Assembly: GCF_000149955.1 (NCBI RefSeq)
Contig: NC_030990.1
Coordinates: 1,718,502-1,782,501 of the forward strand
DNA: 64,000 nucleotides
Direction: 5' to 3'
Source: Fusarium oxysporum f. sp. lycopersici 4287
Taxonomy: Eukaryota > Ascomycota > Sordariomycetes > Hypocreales > Nectriaceae
The position numbers and the translations under genes are program-made. The number at the start of each line of letters is the position of its first letter. Position 1 is the first letter of the stretch. The notes beneath the pieces are model-generated. The model did no database searches. It saw only the letters and a list, made by a program, of their open reading frames with translations, and was not told where the DNA came from. Shown in pieces: positions 34,330-45,500 of this stretch.

Positions 34330-35087
34330 ATTTCGTTTCCTCTTCAAGAATCAAATGATGTCAATGAGAATATGCCGGCGCCAAAGCGGGAGCTACCGTT
34401 GAAGTATGTGTAGTCTGTACCTGATGAGCTCATGCGGGGTGCAAATGCAAGCGCTTGACGTTTAAGACAAAGCTGAGGTCAATCATATTGTGAGAGGCTG
34501 GTTTAGTAGGCGGGCGGCAGCTGAACCAACCACCAACCACCTCGTTTCATAGTAGCCAGGCAAGGATTCTATTCGTTCTCAGCAATCTAATAAATCTCTA
34601 TAGTCTTTGTTCAGGCTCGTTTCAAATGAGTACAAATCAAAAAGCATAAATGACGCTAAGCCTTTTGAATGAACCACAACGGGATATTTGACTGGGTTGG
34701 CCCCTTGTTCGAACAGTCGTGACACTGACAGACCAGCCTAGTCACGATTGGTGAATACCATATGGGATCAACTGTTGATTCTCAATGATAAACTCGTAAC
34801 AACGGATTGAATATTATATTCTGCCTTTATCTGCTAATAAGAGTACTAACCTACCTATTCTGTTTCCTCCTGTACCTCATAAGGTTTCAGGAGCAAGGTC
34901 ACGTGATCACTGATGTCTAATCCTCGCCTGATTTTGCCATACGGTCTTATGCCTCAACATGGTCCCACCTGAACTCATCACTACAGGCTTCAGTTAATCG
35001 ATTGCTTTGCCCATCTGACTCTCAACGGAATATACCTAGACTATAATTACACAGCAGTCTGAAGAAGCCAAGTTTTGGTCACATTCA
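34330..35087. other. Divergent promoter region
   Basis: About 760 bases between the GRF gene (-) and the small mitochondrial protein gene (+). It contains GGTCACGTGATCAC at 34897-34910 and an ACCTACCTATT motif at about 34849-34859. Confidence 0.55.
34897..34910. promoter_or_regulatory. GTCACGTGAT motif (candidate bHLH/Cbf1-type site)
   Basis: The core CACGTG in a GTCACGTGAT context lies about 180 bases upstream of the 35088 start. Fungal centromere-binding-factor-type bHLH proteins recognise RTCACRTG. Occupancy here is inference only. Confidence 0.4.
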
Positions 35088-35506
35088 ATGGCTTCTCGCA
35101 TGTCCTTCCAGTCCGGGCGCTTCGTCGCTTCGGCCTCAAGACTTAGTCCTTTCACATCCTCCTCTCTGGCTTCTCGAAGCAGTCGTTTCTATTCTTCACA
35201 ACCACCAAAGCCCCGTCGCAATGACGAGGTCAAGTTTTGGCCTTTCGTGGTCGTCATTTTGGTGGGAACAGGAGGCTATGTTGCACTTGTCAATCGACGT
35301 AATGGTAAGCTAGGCTTCTATGCCAATTCTTTACTCTCGAGGGATTGTGAAATGGAAATGCCATTCCTGCCATGAAAGGTTTATGTACTTAAATTTGCGC
35401 TGCCTTGTTATGCTGTTCACAAATTGACTGTGAAGATGTCACTAACTGTTTTATAGGACGGATACACAACCCAGATCCTCACAAAAAGTTCACATCATCA
35501 TTCTAA
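35088..35506 (+). CDS. Small predicted mitochondrial single-pass membrane protein
   Basis: Two exons, 35088-35304 and 35457-35506, give 88 residues. The second exon codes only the last 16 residues, and ignoring the intron would give a wrong tail. Residues 1-38 are rich in Ser, Arg and Ala with no acidic residue and end in S-R-F-Y-S-S, a good matrix-targeting presequence with an Arg at -3. A single hydrophobic segment follows (about 50-67, F-W-P-F-V-V-V-I-L-V-G-T-G-G-Y-V-A-L), then a basic tail ending H-K-K-F-T-S-S-F. It resembles small inner-membrane assembly factors or respiratory-chain accessory subunits in layout, but I cannot name it. Confidence 0.75.
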
Positions 35507-35907
35507 TGTCTCCGTTCTGCTGGTTCAAAAAGGTCACGGCAGTCAATAAAACATGTACAATATAATAACAAACCGCCCCTTACACACCTCCTTCACAAGA
35601 CTCGCTTTGTGTTTAACATGCATTCAATTTTTGTTCTATTGTGAAGAAGAGTGCCATGACACCATCTTCGCCTCAATGCTGGGAAGGTAGAAGACCAATA
35701 TGCTCATGAAACCGGCTACGCCATTCGCATTAGCAACCCTTCGTTCGCTGGATTCTCTCTCTCATATGCCCAACGATGTATTAACACAAAGCAGGTATAA
35801 CAATGTCCCCCATTCCCAGAAAAAAGCCCCCTCGTTTTTCTTCCCCACGACTGCTCTAGTCTCGTTTTTAGTCATGTCCTGGCATATCCTTCTTTATTCT
35901 GCCTCGT
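35507..35907. other. Convergent 3' region
   Basis: About 400 bases between convergent genes, probably both 3' UTRs. No independent feature seen. Confidence 0.5.
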
Positions 35908-37393
35908 CTAGTCGTCATCTTCTGTCCTCTCCCGGGGCTCCCTGGGTTCGCGAGGTTCGCGAGGCTCCCGGTTTTGGTTCTGTCGGCGTCTACCGCCATC
36001 TTGGTTGCCGCTAACGCCGGCGTTGGCGACCTTGCGCTCCAACTCTTGAATCTCGCGCTCCTTCTGAGCCTTGGCGTTGGCCTGCTCCTGGCGCAAAACA
36101 CCCAGAACGTTCTGCAGGGTTGTCCTCCAGTGGTCAACCCGATTAGCCAGCTCCTGGTACTGCTTCTGGCCAAAGACGCGGTATGTGACCTTGTGAACAA
36201 GGAATTTCTGGCGTTGCTGGGAAAGCTTGCCCTCAACAAGTCCGGCACGGATCACGTCAATAGCCCACATCTCGATCTCGTTCTCGGGAATCTGGAGAGC
36301 CTTGGTGATCTTGGAGTACTCGATCTCGCGGCTAGGGGTGGAGGCGGCCAAGCTGGAGAAAGTTAGGAGGCGCATCTTGCGGTGAAGTTTCTCGTGGTCG
36401 AGCTTCTCCTTCTCAACCCAACCCTGGTGCTCGTCGTTGAAGTCGTTGTAATCCTCCAGGTCCTGCTCAGCAAAGATATCGAGGAGTTGCGAGTAGACGG
36501 GGTGTGAGTCGCTGAGGGCCTGGACGCTTGGAATTCCCCGCAGGTCTTGGAACAGGAAGTGGTTATTGGAAGTGAGTGCCTTCTTGACGGCACGAAGAGA
36601 TAGTCGCTGGGCCTCCTCGGAGGAGATGGCATCGCCGTCGAATGTTCGGAGAGCCTTGACGACGTACTCGTAGGCTTGTCTGTCACATGTTTAGCAGGTT
36701 GTTCAGCAGATGAACCATACAGGTGCGATCATCAGTGTCTGCAGATATCCCCAGGAATGGTTCCAGCCTGATTCCGAGTCGCCAACAGAAACACTCGCGC
36801 ACACCGCACAAATAGGGAACAACTTACTGCTCCTCGCCAGCCTCAATGGCAACCTCAGCGACCTCCTCATAAATCTTTCGCTGGAAATCGGCATCGGTGC
36901 CCCAGGTAGCAAGCCACTCGGGCAGCTTATCGAGATATGTGCGCAGACTCTCAAACATGCCATGAGCTCTCAGGAACTTAAGAATCTCCATGAAGACGCG
37001 GGCGCGGACGGGGTCGGCGGGGTCGAGCAGGTTAAAGACAGTGGTCAAGGCGTTGAGTGACAGGCCGGCGCCGTGGACGGGAGAGTTGAGGAGAGGCTTG
37101 GCAAAAGTGGTGCAAAGAGTGGGCAAGAACTTCTTGGGGTCGGAGGACATCAGGACGAGATGGGTCATAAGGTTGGAAGCGGCGGTATACTCCTTCTCGG
37201 GGACAGTGTTAAGGGCTCCAGAGGCCGAGACCAGTTTGGAAATGACCTCCTCTTGAGAGGGAGGCTTCTCCTGGCTCAGAAGTTGCTTGGCGTCCTCAGC
37301 CTTAAGGTAGTCGGCCATCTCGGCAGCGAGGTCCTCGAAGGATCCATCGACAAAGACCAGAGTGGGCTGGCCGGCAGTCTTGGTTTCGGCCAT
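35908..37393 (-). CDS. Translation initiation factor eIF3 subunit M
   Basis: Two exons, 37393-36828 and 36679-35908, with a 148-nt phase-2 intron, give 445 residues. eIF3m is a PCI-domain subunit of the eIF3 complex, which loads mRNA and initiator tRNA on the 40S subunit. The N-terminal helical repeats (about 20-200) and the C-terminal PCI winged helix (about 290-370, with L-T-F-S-S-L-A-A and S-K-I-T-K-A-L-Q-I) fit the family. The segment G-Q-K-Q-Y-Q-E-L follows. The tail is unusual: Lys/Gln/Glu-rich coiled coil, then R-E-P tandem repeats and an acidic end T-E-D-D-D. The ATG at 37393 gives the family N-terminus; the frame is open about 300 nt further upstream but without an ATG. Confidence 0.93.
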
Positions 37394-38423
37394 GTTTGCT
37401 GCCTTTGACTCCCTCGCGGGAATGGTAGTTCGATGTAGAGATTTCGGTCGCGGTGATCGTCGAGTAACTCGTTCCGGCTTGGGCGGTGCGGACGAGTATA
37501 AGGCAACAGGAAAAGAAGCGAACTCCGGGGACGCGCGGGGGGACGATCTCGAGGCGTTTGTAAGGTCGACAAGCGGATAAATGTGAAGTTTCTCGTCCCA
37601 GACGAATAGCCCTCTCTGGTGGGGCCTTGAGAACCCCGCCAGATAGGTTTTCTCCAACCTGGTGTATGTGTGGGCGCTAAGCGATAAGTCACGTGGAGAT
37701 AACAAAGAGCTTCGTATAAGTTGAATATGGTTGAATGGTGCATCTATCTCAGCTCTCGACAGTTTTGTCTTGAATAAGCCTCCTTGGCTATCGTCAATTC
37801 AAACTATTGAAAGGTTTCTATACTCTTCTAAGTATATTTTTAGTCGCCACATATTCGGCATGATGATGTATTGTCATCTGAACCTCTAAATGTGTTTCTA
37901 GTTTGTTGCTTTCCATGAGGAATAAGGATTAAGAGAGAAAATTGAAAATAGTTTGTACCAGAAAAAGTCTCTCCCTTCTCCGGCCTTGATTATGCTGCCA
38001 CAGTAGATACCTTTGATCAGTCTCGGGCTTTTGCTGCGAGAGCAGGAAAGTCGTGCTATCATGTCTCCCGGTTGGCCATGTGTAACACTTCACAATATAC
38101 AAGTACTGCTCGAAACTCTTTCAGCAGGCAATGAAAAACAATCAAGACTTTTCGTACGCTTTCAAGTTACTATTGGCTGATGAGCAGCCCTTCTCAACAG
38201 ATCCATCCCCTTTCCTCCCTGATTCAATATGTATGCGAGCGAAGAAACAAACCAGAAATAACTTATCCAATAGAAGACACCGATGATCCCATGTACCGTC
38301 TCTATAGAAGATACCCCTTCCAACAACCAATATCGAAAATCAACTCAATGAGAGTAACACCAGAACAAAGCCAAATACTCCCTGATCCCGCATACTCAAC
38401 TCTAACATTCCAAACCCACTGAT
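37394..38423. other. Spacer between CHK2-like and eIF3m genes
   Basis: About 1 kb on the upstream side of eIF3m and downstream of the CHK2-like gene (both minus strand). A GTCACGTGG motif is at about 37688-37696, near 300 bases upstream of the eIF3m ATG. An 80-codon plus-strand frame at 38180-38422 is hydrophilic but of chance length. Confidence 0.5.
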
Positions 38424-40773
38424 TTATCGCTTGGCCTTGTTCGCTTTGATCTTCTCGCCATTATCACCTATTGGGTAAATGCTCGAATCATCGTCCGCGA
38501 ATAATTCTTGGTCGCCCTTACCTCCCATCTCAATGAATTCGTCTGGTGCCCGTTGAGCGGCGGGGTCAGACTCCTTTGCAATATTGGTAACGCGACCTTT
38601 GTTCTTTGAGAACACCTTCACGGGATTCTTGTCCTTGCCAACTTCAAGCTGAGCAGTGACCTGCACAGTGTTGAGAGAGGCCAGCAAAGTTCGTTCACGA
38701 GCAGGGGCTCTTCGGTTGACCTCGAGGCCTGCAATGCCTCCGACGAGACCACCAGTGCTGTCATTTACACCGGGGCTACTCTGTGTGAGCCACGGGTGTT
38801 GCAGGCACTGGTCAATCGTGAATCTCTTCTCGGGATCAACAATCAACATAGAGTCGATGAGGTCAACTGTGCAATGTTAGCAACTGTATAATGGCCTCGG
38901 TATTCTATTCACTTACGGGCTGGGTCTCCTACGGAGTCCCAATAAGGGGAAGGGTAGTCGAAACGACCACTCTTGATCTGCTGGGAGAGTGTGAAGGGGA
39001 AGTCGCGCGAGTAGAGCTCATCGGAGAAAGGTGGGAAACCACACAAGCAAATGTAAAGCACAACTCCCAAAGACCAGACATCGACGGCCTTTGTGTACTT
39101 GCGCTGCTTGGAGTCTGCGAGAATCTCAGGCGCAACATAGCTGGGCGTTCCACATAGTGTAGTTGTGAAAGATTCTTCTCCAATAATTTTGGCCAGGCCA
39201 AAGTCAGCAAGCTTTACATGCAGATTCTTATCAACCAGCAGGATATTCTCAGGCTTGATATCTCGGTGCACAATGTTACGTTCATGCTGAACAGGCACGG
39301 TTAGCCCTTGAGCGTCCTTATAGAACATAGAAGGGGAAAGTCATGACTTACCAAGTACTTGATACCCTGGAAGAGCTGCACAAACAACTTCCTTGACTCA
39401 TCTTCGCTGAGCTTCTGCTTCATCACGATGTAGTTGAAAAGTTCTCCCTCTGGTGCCAACTCGAGCACCAAATACACGCGATCACGCTCGTTGAAAGTGT
39501 CCTTTAGGCAAAGAACGTTTGGGTGACTAACCCCCATCAATACACCGATTTCCTGCTGCAAGCCCTCCGTCTTTGAGCGATCCTCCACGCCAGGGTGCTT
39601 TGTGAAAATCTTGACTGCGAAGCGCTGGCCAGTGGCCTTCTCGACGCATAGATAAACCTCGGCAAAATGACCCTTTCCAAGCTTCTCTAAAAGAGTGTAC
39701 TGTTGCAGAAAAGCGCTTGTCTGTCGACTCTGGGGGTAGCGGAAGACAAAACGCGCCTTGCCGTGGACAGCAATCTCATCTTGCTCCTCAAGTTCGCGGC
39801 GCTGATTTCGGCCCACGATGGCTTCGTTGACGTACGTCCCATTGCTCGACAGATCCTCAACAATTGCGACAGTATCGTTACCTTTGTTTTCGGTGAAAAT
39901 AAGGCAATGCCGGTTCGACACAATACCGTCGTTGACAACAATGTCTGTTGGTAAGTTAGTTAGTATCATCAACTGACGCCAGATCATTCTAAAACTAACC
40001 ACACTCGGGGTGGCGTCCAATTAGATAACCACCAGAAGAGACGCCCTTTTCCTTCTTCTTCTTCTCAAAGGCCTCTTCGTCTTTCATCGCAGCGGACTTG
40101 CCGTTCTCGTTGGTATGATGTTTATTATCCTGCTTGGCGGAATCGGCCACTGTGTCTGGTAGGGGGCATGCGCTTCGTTTCTTCAGGACGATCGGCTTGT
40201 CGCCATACTTCGGATCAAGCGGAACGAGGTATCCCCAGACACCTTCGCGAATTTCGTCTTCGATGTCGTCGGAGATGGCAGGATGGCGATCAACGAACTG
40301 GCTGAGCGGTTGAGTGTCTTGAGGTGGTGACGATAGCGCTTGGCCTTGAGAGTATGTGTCTTCAGTCTTCTTGGGGGTTATCTCGTGTTGCTTCTGTCCC
40401 GGGGGAGTCGCGGTAGGCTCCTTGTTGAGCTCGTTGGAGTCATCGGTAAGATGTGTGAGAGGTGATGGCAGATGTTGCTTGTTGACAATTGGGGTCTTGT
40501 CTGGATCAGCCTCGAGACGCTCAGCTCGTCGAGGTTTCTTGGTCTCAGTCTCATCATCTGGCAACGAGCCCTGCGAAGCCAAGCAAGTTAGTAATGGTAG
40601 GCGATCGATGGCGCGACACGGGATGGAACCACAGGCGCAAAAAGAGCTCCGAAAACGCCAACATTTTGCCCACCAACAAAATAGAACGTGAGTCTTTTTC
40701 AGAAAGGCCAAAGAGAAGGGAATGGACTAACGCGCGGGCGCTTCAATTGGCTCTTCTCGGGTTGCGGAGCCAT
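38424..40773 (-). CDS. CHK2/RAD53-family checkpoint kinase (PRD-4-like)
   Basis: Five exons, 40773-40732, 40570-40000, 39944-39352, 39286-38917 and 38866-38424, give 672 residues. The family transmits DNA-damage and replication stress; the Neurospora counterpart PRD-4 also resets the circadian clock. The N-terminus has three SQ/TQ sites within about 20 residues (Y-S-Q-G, D-T-Q-P, L-S-Q-F), typical targets of ATM/ATR. The FHA domain spans about 190-275: Y-L-I-G-R-H, S-N-R-H and S-S-N-G-T-Y. The kinase domain runs about 288-555: L-G-K-G-H-F-A-E-V-Y, V-K-I-F, H-R-D-I-K-P-E-N (D411), D-F-G-L-A-K and A-P-E-I-L. A basic tail follows. The intron between FHA residues Cys and Asp is phase 1. The first exon (14 codons) is the least certain part. 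Confidence 0.94.
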
Positions 40774-42535
40774 GGCGATGGCCAAGAAGGGTGAGTATTT
40801 GTACGTGAAGCCAAGGAGGAACCGGGTGAAATGGTTCACGATGAGGTGGTACAAGCCGTCGACCAAGAATAAAGTATGCTAGCCAGTGGGGGGCTATGGA
40901 TGAACAACGATGCCTTGAATGAAGGGTAAGGATAAGCAAAAGATTATGGACAGGAGGAAGTTGGAAGCGAACAAGGGCGTGAATTGAGCCTGGACCAAGA
41001 AAAGGTTATGGTGGTACTCTCTTGACGGGGAGATGGTGGAGGGAGCCTAGAGCTAAGGTAAGCTAAGGTACCTGAGTGCGACAACTGCCTAGAAGTGGTA
41101 CATTAGCACCTCTTGATTCGATCCGATCCAAGCCACTTCTAGCAGCCCCCGAGTACCCGAGATGCAAGATGCGATAAGTCGAGTCCAGTTCAGTTGAGTC
41201 ACAGTCGAGTCGAGTCGAGTCTTAAGAGGGTTTCAATCAGAACTGGGCTTCAAATATATGCCAGTAAGTTGTAGGTTGTTTTATCTGGTCGGAGTCGTTC
41301 AAACATGAAGTGCTCACTTGGTCCACGCAGGCGAGAGAGTCACGCTTATGGCCATATTCGCCTCGTGAAATTGTCCATGACAGCATCGGTCGCCTTGTCT
41401 CTCACCTGTAAATGGGTGGGTCCCAAACGCCAAAAATCCACTGAAGAATGGATCTCGGCTTGACGTTCCAGTGGAGCAAAGCCTCCTCTAGGTCTCTGCT
41501 AACTCAGTAAAACTACCGCTAGAACTGCTGCAATATGCCTTGCGGGTGGGTCTGAAGCCTTCATCCGATTCCTCCAAGCCGTCAGTGGAGATGACATAAA
41601 CGGGTTCGAGGTATGCACATATACCAAGATCGAGATATCAGCCCATGCTTAACCTTCAGATGATCCAACACTGTATCTTCCTCAAGTCAATAAACTATGC
41701 ACGCACATTTACGCCTATCCACCCACTATCAACCCCATGGCCCAGTCTTATTACTTCATATCGTCATCCGCCGGTTTCAAGTCACGTTGTCTGTCAGGAT
41801 GAGACATTTGCCTGCCCACACGACGCCTGTTCCTAGCCTCGCCCGTCACGAGCGTCATAAGGAGCCACCATGTTCTAGCCTGCTCGACAATGGCTTTTTA
41901 AATAGTACTGCTCTCGATAGATTATTCTGCAAGTTAAGATAATAGACGTAGCAACAGAGGGGGCTTGGGGGCCGTCCAGTCGGGTCTCTACTGCAGACTT
42001 GCATGTACAGGTCACGGGCATTTTCAGCAGCAAATCTTGGCTTCAACTCGACATTACCATTATTCAATATCATCAAGCCTATCTCTTTCCACAAAGTAAG
42101 CAAAGCTAAGGTAAGCAACAGCAACAGCAACGACAACCTGTCAATACCCAATGACCTAGCATGCCCGCAGTGGTGCTCCACACGTTCAATGTGCCACTCT
42201 CTCCTTTCTACCGTCAATCCAAAATAGTATATACTTGTGTCTTTCTCCTCTCTCATATACCATCTTTGGCATAACCCAGTCTCCAGAATGGCTTTCCCAT
42301 TCGTATGGCATGGAAAAAGCCATTAGCAAACGTAAACGCCAGTAAACTCCTTTGTGCTGTCCTTGTCTTCTGTCAAAATACCTACCATCCTTCATTACCA
42401 AATACAGTTTGTCGTCCGTTAAATTAGCCCATTGCAGGGGCGAAATCGTTTCCCGATCAGTTTGTGTGTCCGAGGGAGATTGTTCAAGTAGCAACAGGAA
42501 CTTAAGCCTGCCAGTGGTTCCTACTGTCCCGGTTC
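40774..42535. other. Gene-free interval with small repeats
   Basis: About 1.8 kb between the CHK2-like promoter side and the ArfGAP 3' end. A tandem 10-mer AGCTAAGGTA (two copies) lies at 41051-41070. A CGAGT repeat tract lies at about 41203-41221, just after TGAGTCA at 41195-41201, which matches the Gcn4/CPC1 consensus. No gene is supported. Confidence 0.5.
41203..41221. repeat. (CGAGT)n short tandem repeat
   Basis: Just under four copies of the pentamer CGAGT, upstream of the CHK2-like gene. Confidence 0.8.
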
Positions 42536-45500
42536 CTATCTCTCAGGGATGGGAGATCTGGCCAACCTGCCCCCTGTGCTGACTCGCTTCTGTAGCCTGG
42601 CTTCTTTCTCTCGCTGAAGCCTCTCGGCTGGGCTCATGTTACTAGGTAATGAGGGCACTGCATCCATCGACCCTTCGATGACCGTACGGCCACGCTTCTG
42701 CTCAACATAGATTTGGGCGAAGCGGCCCAGGGGAAACGCTGGCATAGTTGCAGGAATCTCGGCTCCATTCTGAACCAATAGCTCGGCCACAGGGAACGGC
42801 ACAGCTTTTGCTTCCGCATCGGTTACCGTGTGTGGAGTTCCCGGTGAGGGAGCTGCTGGATCTGCAGCGGCCAGGGCGAGCCATACAGCATGTGTGCCCC
42901 TCATTTTGTCAACTGTGTTGGGATTTGCCTTTAGCGCCAACGCATAGAGTACTTGCTGTATCTCATTCTTCTTAATGGCTGCCAAGAGTGTCTCGTCTGC
43001 TGTCCCGTATCGTGACAGCGTGGGCGAAATGGGTTCGACGAACAAACGATCTACATACTTTGATGTGATGAACCGGAGTCGCTGTTCTCGGCTTGCCTGT
43101 GCCGTTGGCTTCAGCGACTGGTCAAGCTTCGCCTCCCAAATCATGTTCGATACCCGATTCCCGATTAGCAGTAGAAGCTCGACAATATCAATGGTGAAGG
43201 ACTTGATGTCCAGCGTCAAAGACCGCACCTTGCTAATATGGGTTCCGAGTGATCGGTGAATGCCACTACACTCGATGCAAAGAATAATGCCCAGATTGAT
43301 CGATACCCACTCAACCTTGGATCCTGAACCGCAATCGGCGCACCACAAGTTGCCTTGATCGTTGTCTCGGACCATCTGGAGCACCCTGTCAGGGTTCTCG
43401 TCATACCCAGAGCTGGAGGTTCTGACTGCGCTTGGTCGCGCACCAACGGTTATCCTTCGGCTCGGTATTCCAGTATTGGCGGTGCTATGATGATTTCCGT
43501 GGCTCAGCGATTGTGTCTTTCCTGTGAGCACAGAGCCAATATCTCTTCTTAGGGAAGAATCGCCATTTGATGAAGTTGGCTTCCCTTGATAGCTGCGTCC
43601 TTCCATGGCGCTCTGTAAAGCATTGTTTATAGCTGTGATCCAACTATTCATGTCCTCTTCAGAGGTCGCCTGGTACACTCGTTTGAAACTAGGGGTAATG
43701 ACTTCGAAGCAGAATCGCCGCTCCGCATTACGGGCTTCTCGAACAGATGCCATACGAAGATCGATAGGGTCAATGTGGAGATCAAGTTTCTGCTTCCAGT
43801 TACTGTACTCTGACAGCTTTCCCTGGTCCAGAACGATCCAGAATCTATAAATTATGTTAGAAAAGGCTTGTCATACCCCAGATCAGGAGACTTACTTGTG
43901 CCAGCCCTGTTTGTTCAAATTACGAGGGTCAACATGTCCTCCCGGTCTATTGAGAGCCCACAGAAGGCCTTCCTTCCGGTGAGTGACGGCAGATGGCATG
44001 TTATCTCGCTCCTCAAGATCCCGAATACCCTTGAACTTGGAAGCAGCTGCAGGACTTCCAACACCTGTCTGACCAAGACTACCTGGAGATCTGGATAACT
44101 CCACACCTGATGGAACATTCACTGATCCGGCATTGAGCTGAGACCCGGTGCTGTCAGCACGGCCCAAATCTGAATCCGAGGTATTGCCTGTATTGCCGTT
44201 GGTGGCGGAGCCGACGGGCGTATTGCTTGCAGTGCTATTTTGTTCGGGTTCCTTGTACGGTGTGTTGCTCTTTTCAAGAAGGCGTCTCTTTTCCTCACGC
44301 TCTCTTCGCTGATACTGATATTCCTTGTCGGCCTCTTGAACTTCGTTGGACAAAGCTTCCAATTGGGGTAGAAGAACCTCAATCTTCTTCGCAGTAGCCA
44401 TAAAACCTCGTGTCTGAGCATCAGCGAACCTTGTCAGGTGAGACAGAACCTCCTGTTCCTTGCGGCCGCCGTGGAGGTCCTGCATGAAACTAGAGTAGTC
44501 AAATCGTTTAAGCTCAAAGTTTCGTCGCTTGTTTTGGTATTTGGAATCGGCTTCCGCAAGCTTCTTCGCCTTGACCGAATCCTGACGCTGTCCCAAATAA
44601 CGCGATACGTATGCATAATAATCCTTGCTTTCCTCCTCGAAGTCTCGCTTCTTCGACTCGGCTTGTTTGATGTCCACTTGGTATAATTTGGTTACGGGTT
44701 CAATAATGATCTTCTGTAGGTTATAAGTGTTTTGTCGCTCATACGATAAGATTTCCCTGGCAATCTTATCAAAGTAATGTGTCAAAGCAGGTTGAACGGC
44801 GTTGGCATTGGTTGCTGCAGCTTCTCGCAAAGCATCCACGAACGCGGTGAAAGCATCGTTGGCTTCAATCTGACAAGAATGCGCATGTTCTGCTTTCTTC
44901 AGAACCTTCTTCATCTGTGTCCTCATGTTGCCTGTCTTTTGCTCAAGGGCTTTGAGGGTAGCCCGAAAGACGGGACCGTCATCGCTGACCATGGATTCCT
45001 CGTTCGGCTTGGGACAAGCTACGTCAACTTTGACAGTCTCTTTGGCCTGTGGGAAGCCTGGTGTAAGGGGCATTTCAGCTGTAGGAATAAGAGGCGAAAC
45101 AGGCTCATCTATGATATCAGGAGCGGTGATACGAGAGTCGACTGATTGGGACGAGGCAACGCGAATCTTAGGCGGAGATGCCAGGAGGAAAGGGGGCGAT
45201 GGTGAATTTGGATGGCTCAAAGACGCGGGTGTGCCTGAAAAAGCATGAGCAGATGAGGGATAAAGAGCATCTCGAGGGTTAGTACCTGCAACGAAGTAGG
45301 AGAAACTAGCTAGCGTGTGCAGTCGGTGAGCTCGAGGGTCATACTCGACAAACTGGTGGTGGTTAGCACGCTTGCATAACGCGAAAGGAGTGGCACAGTA
45401 CGCTGCACGAGTTCCTCCAGCCGCCACCCTTATCCTCAGTAGGCTTCGGGGGCTTCCATTTCCATGTCCATTCGAACGATACCGACGGGCTTCCTCCTGT

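Noticed and set aside
33059..34354. Longer reading of the GRF gene through its first intron
   Set aside because: It needs a non-ATG start and reads through a clear intron, and it destroys the C-x-C of the zinc finger.
38180..38422. 80-codon plus-strand frame ending beside the CHK2-like stop
   Set aside because: Frames this short are common by chance and it lies in the expected 3' UTR of the opposite gene.
41600..41620. GGTTCGAGG as a possible tRNA box B
   Set aside because: No matching box A, acceptor stem or anticodon stem could be built around it.
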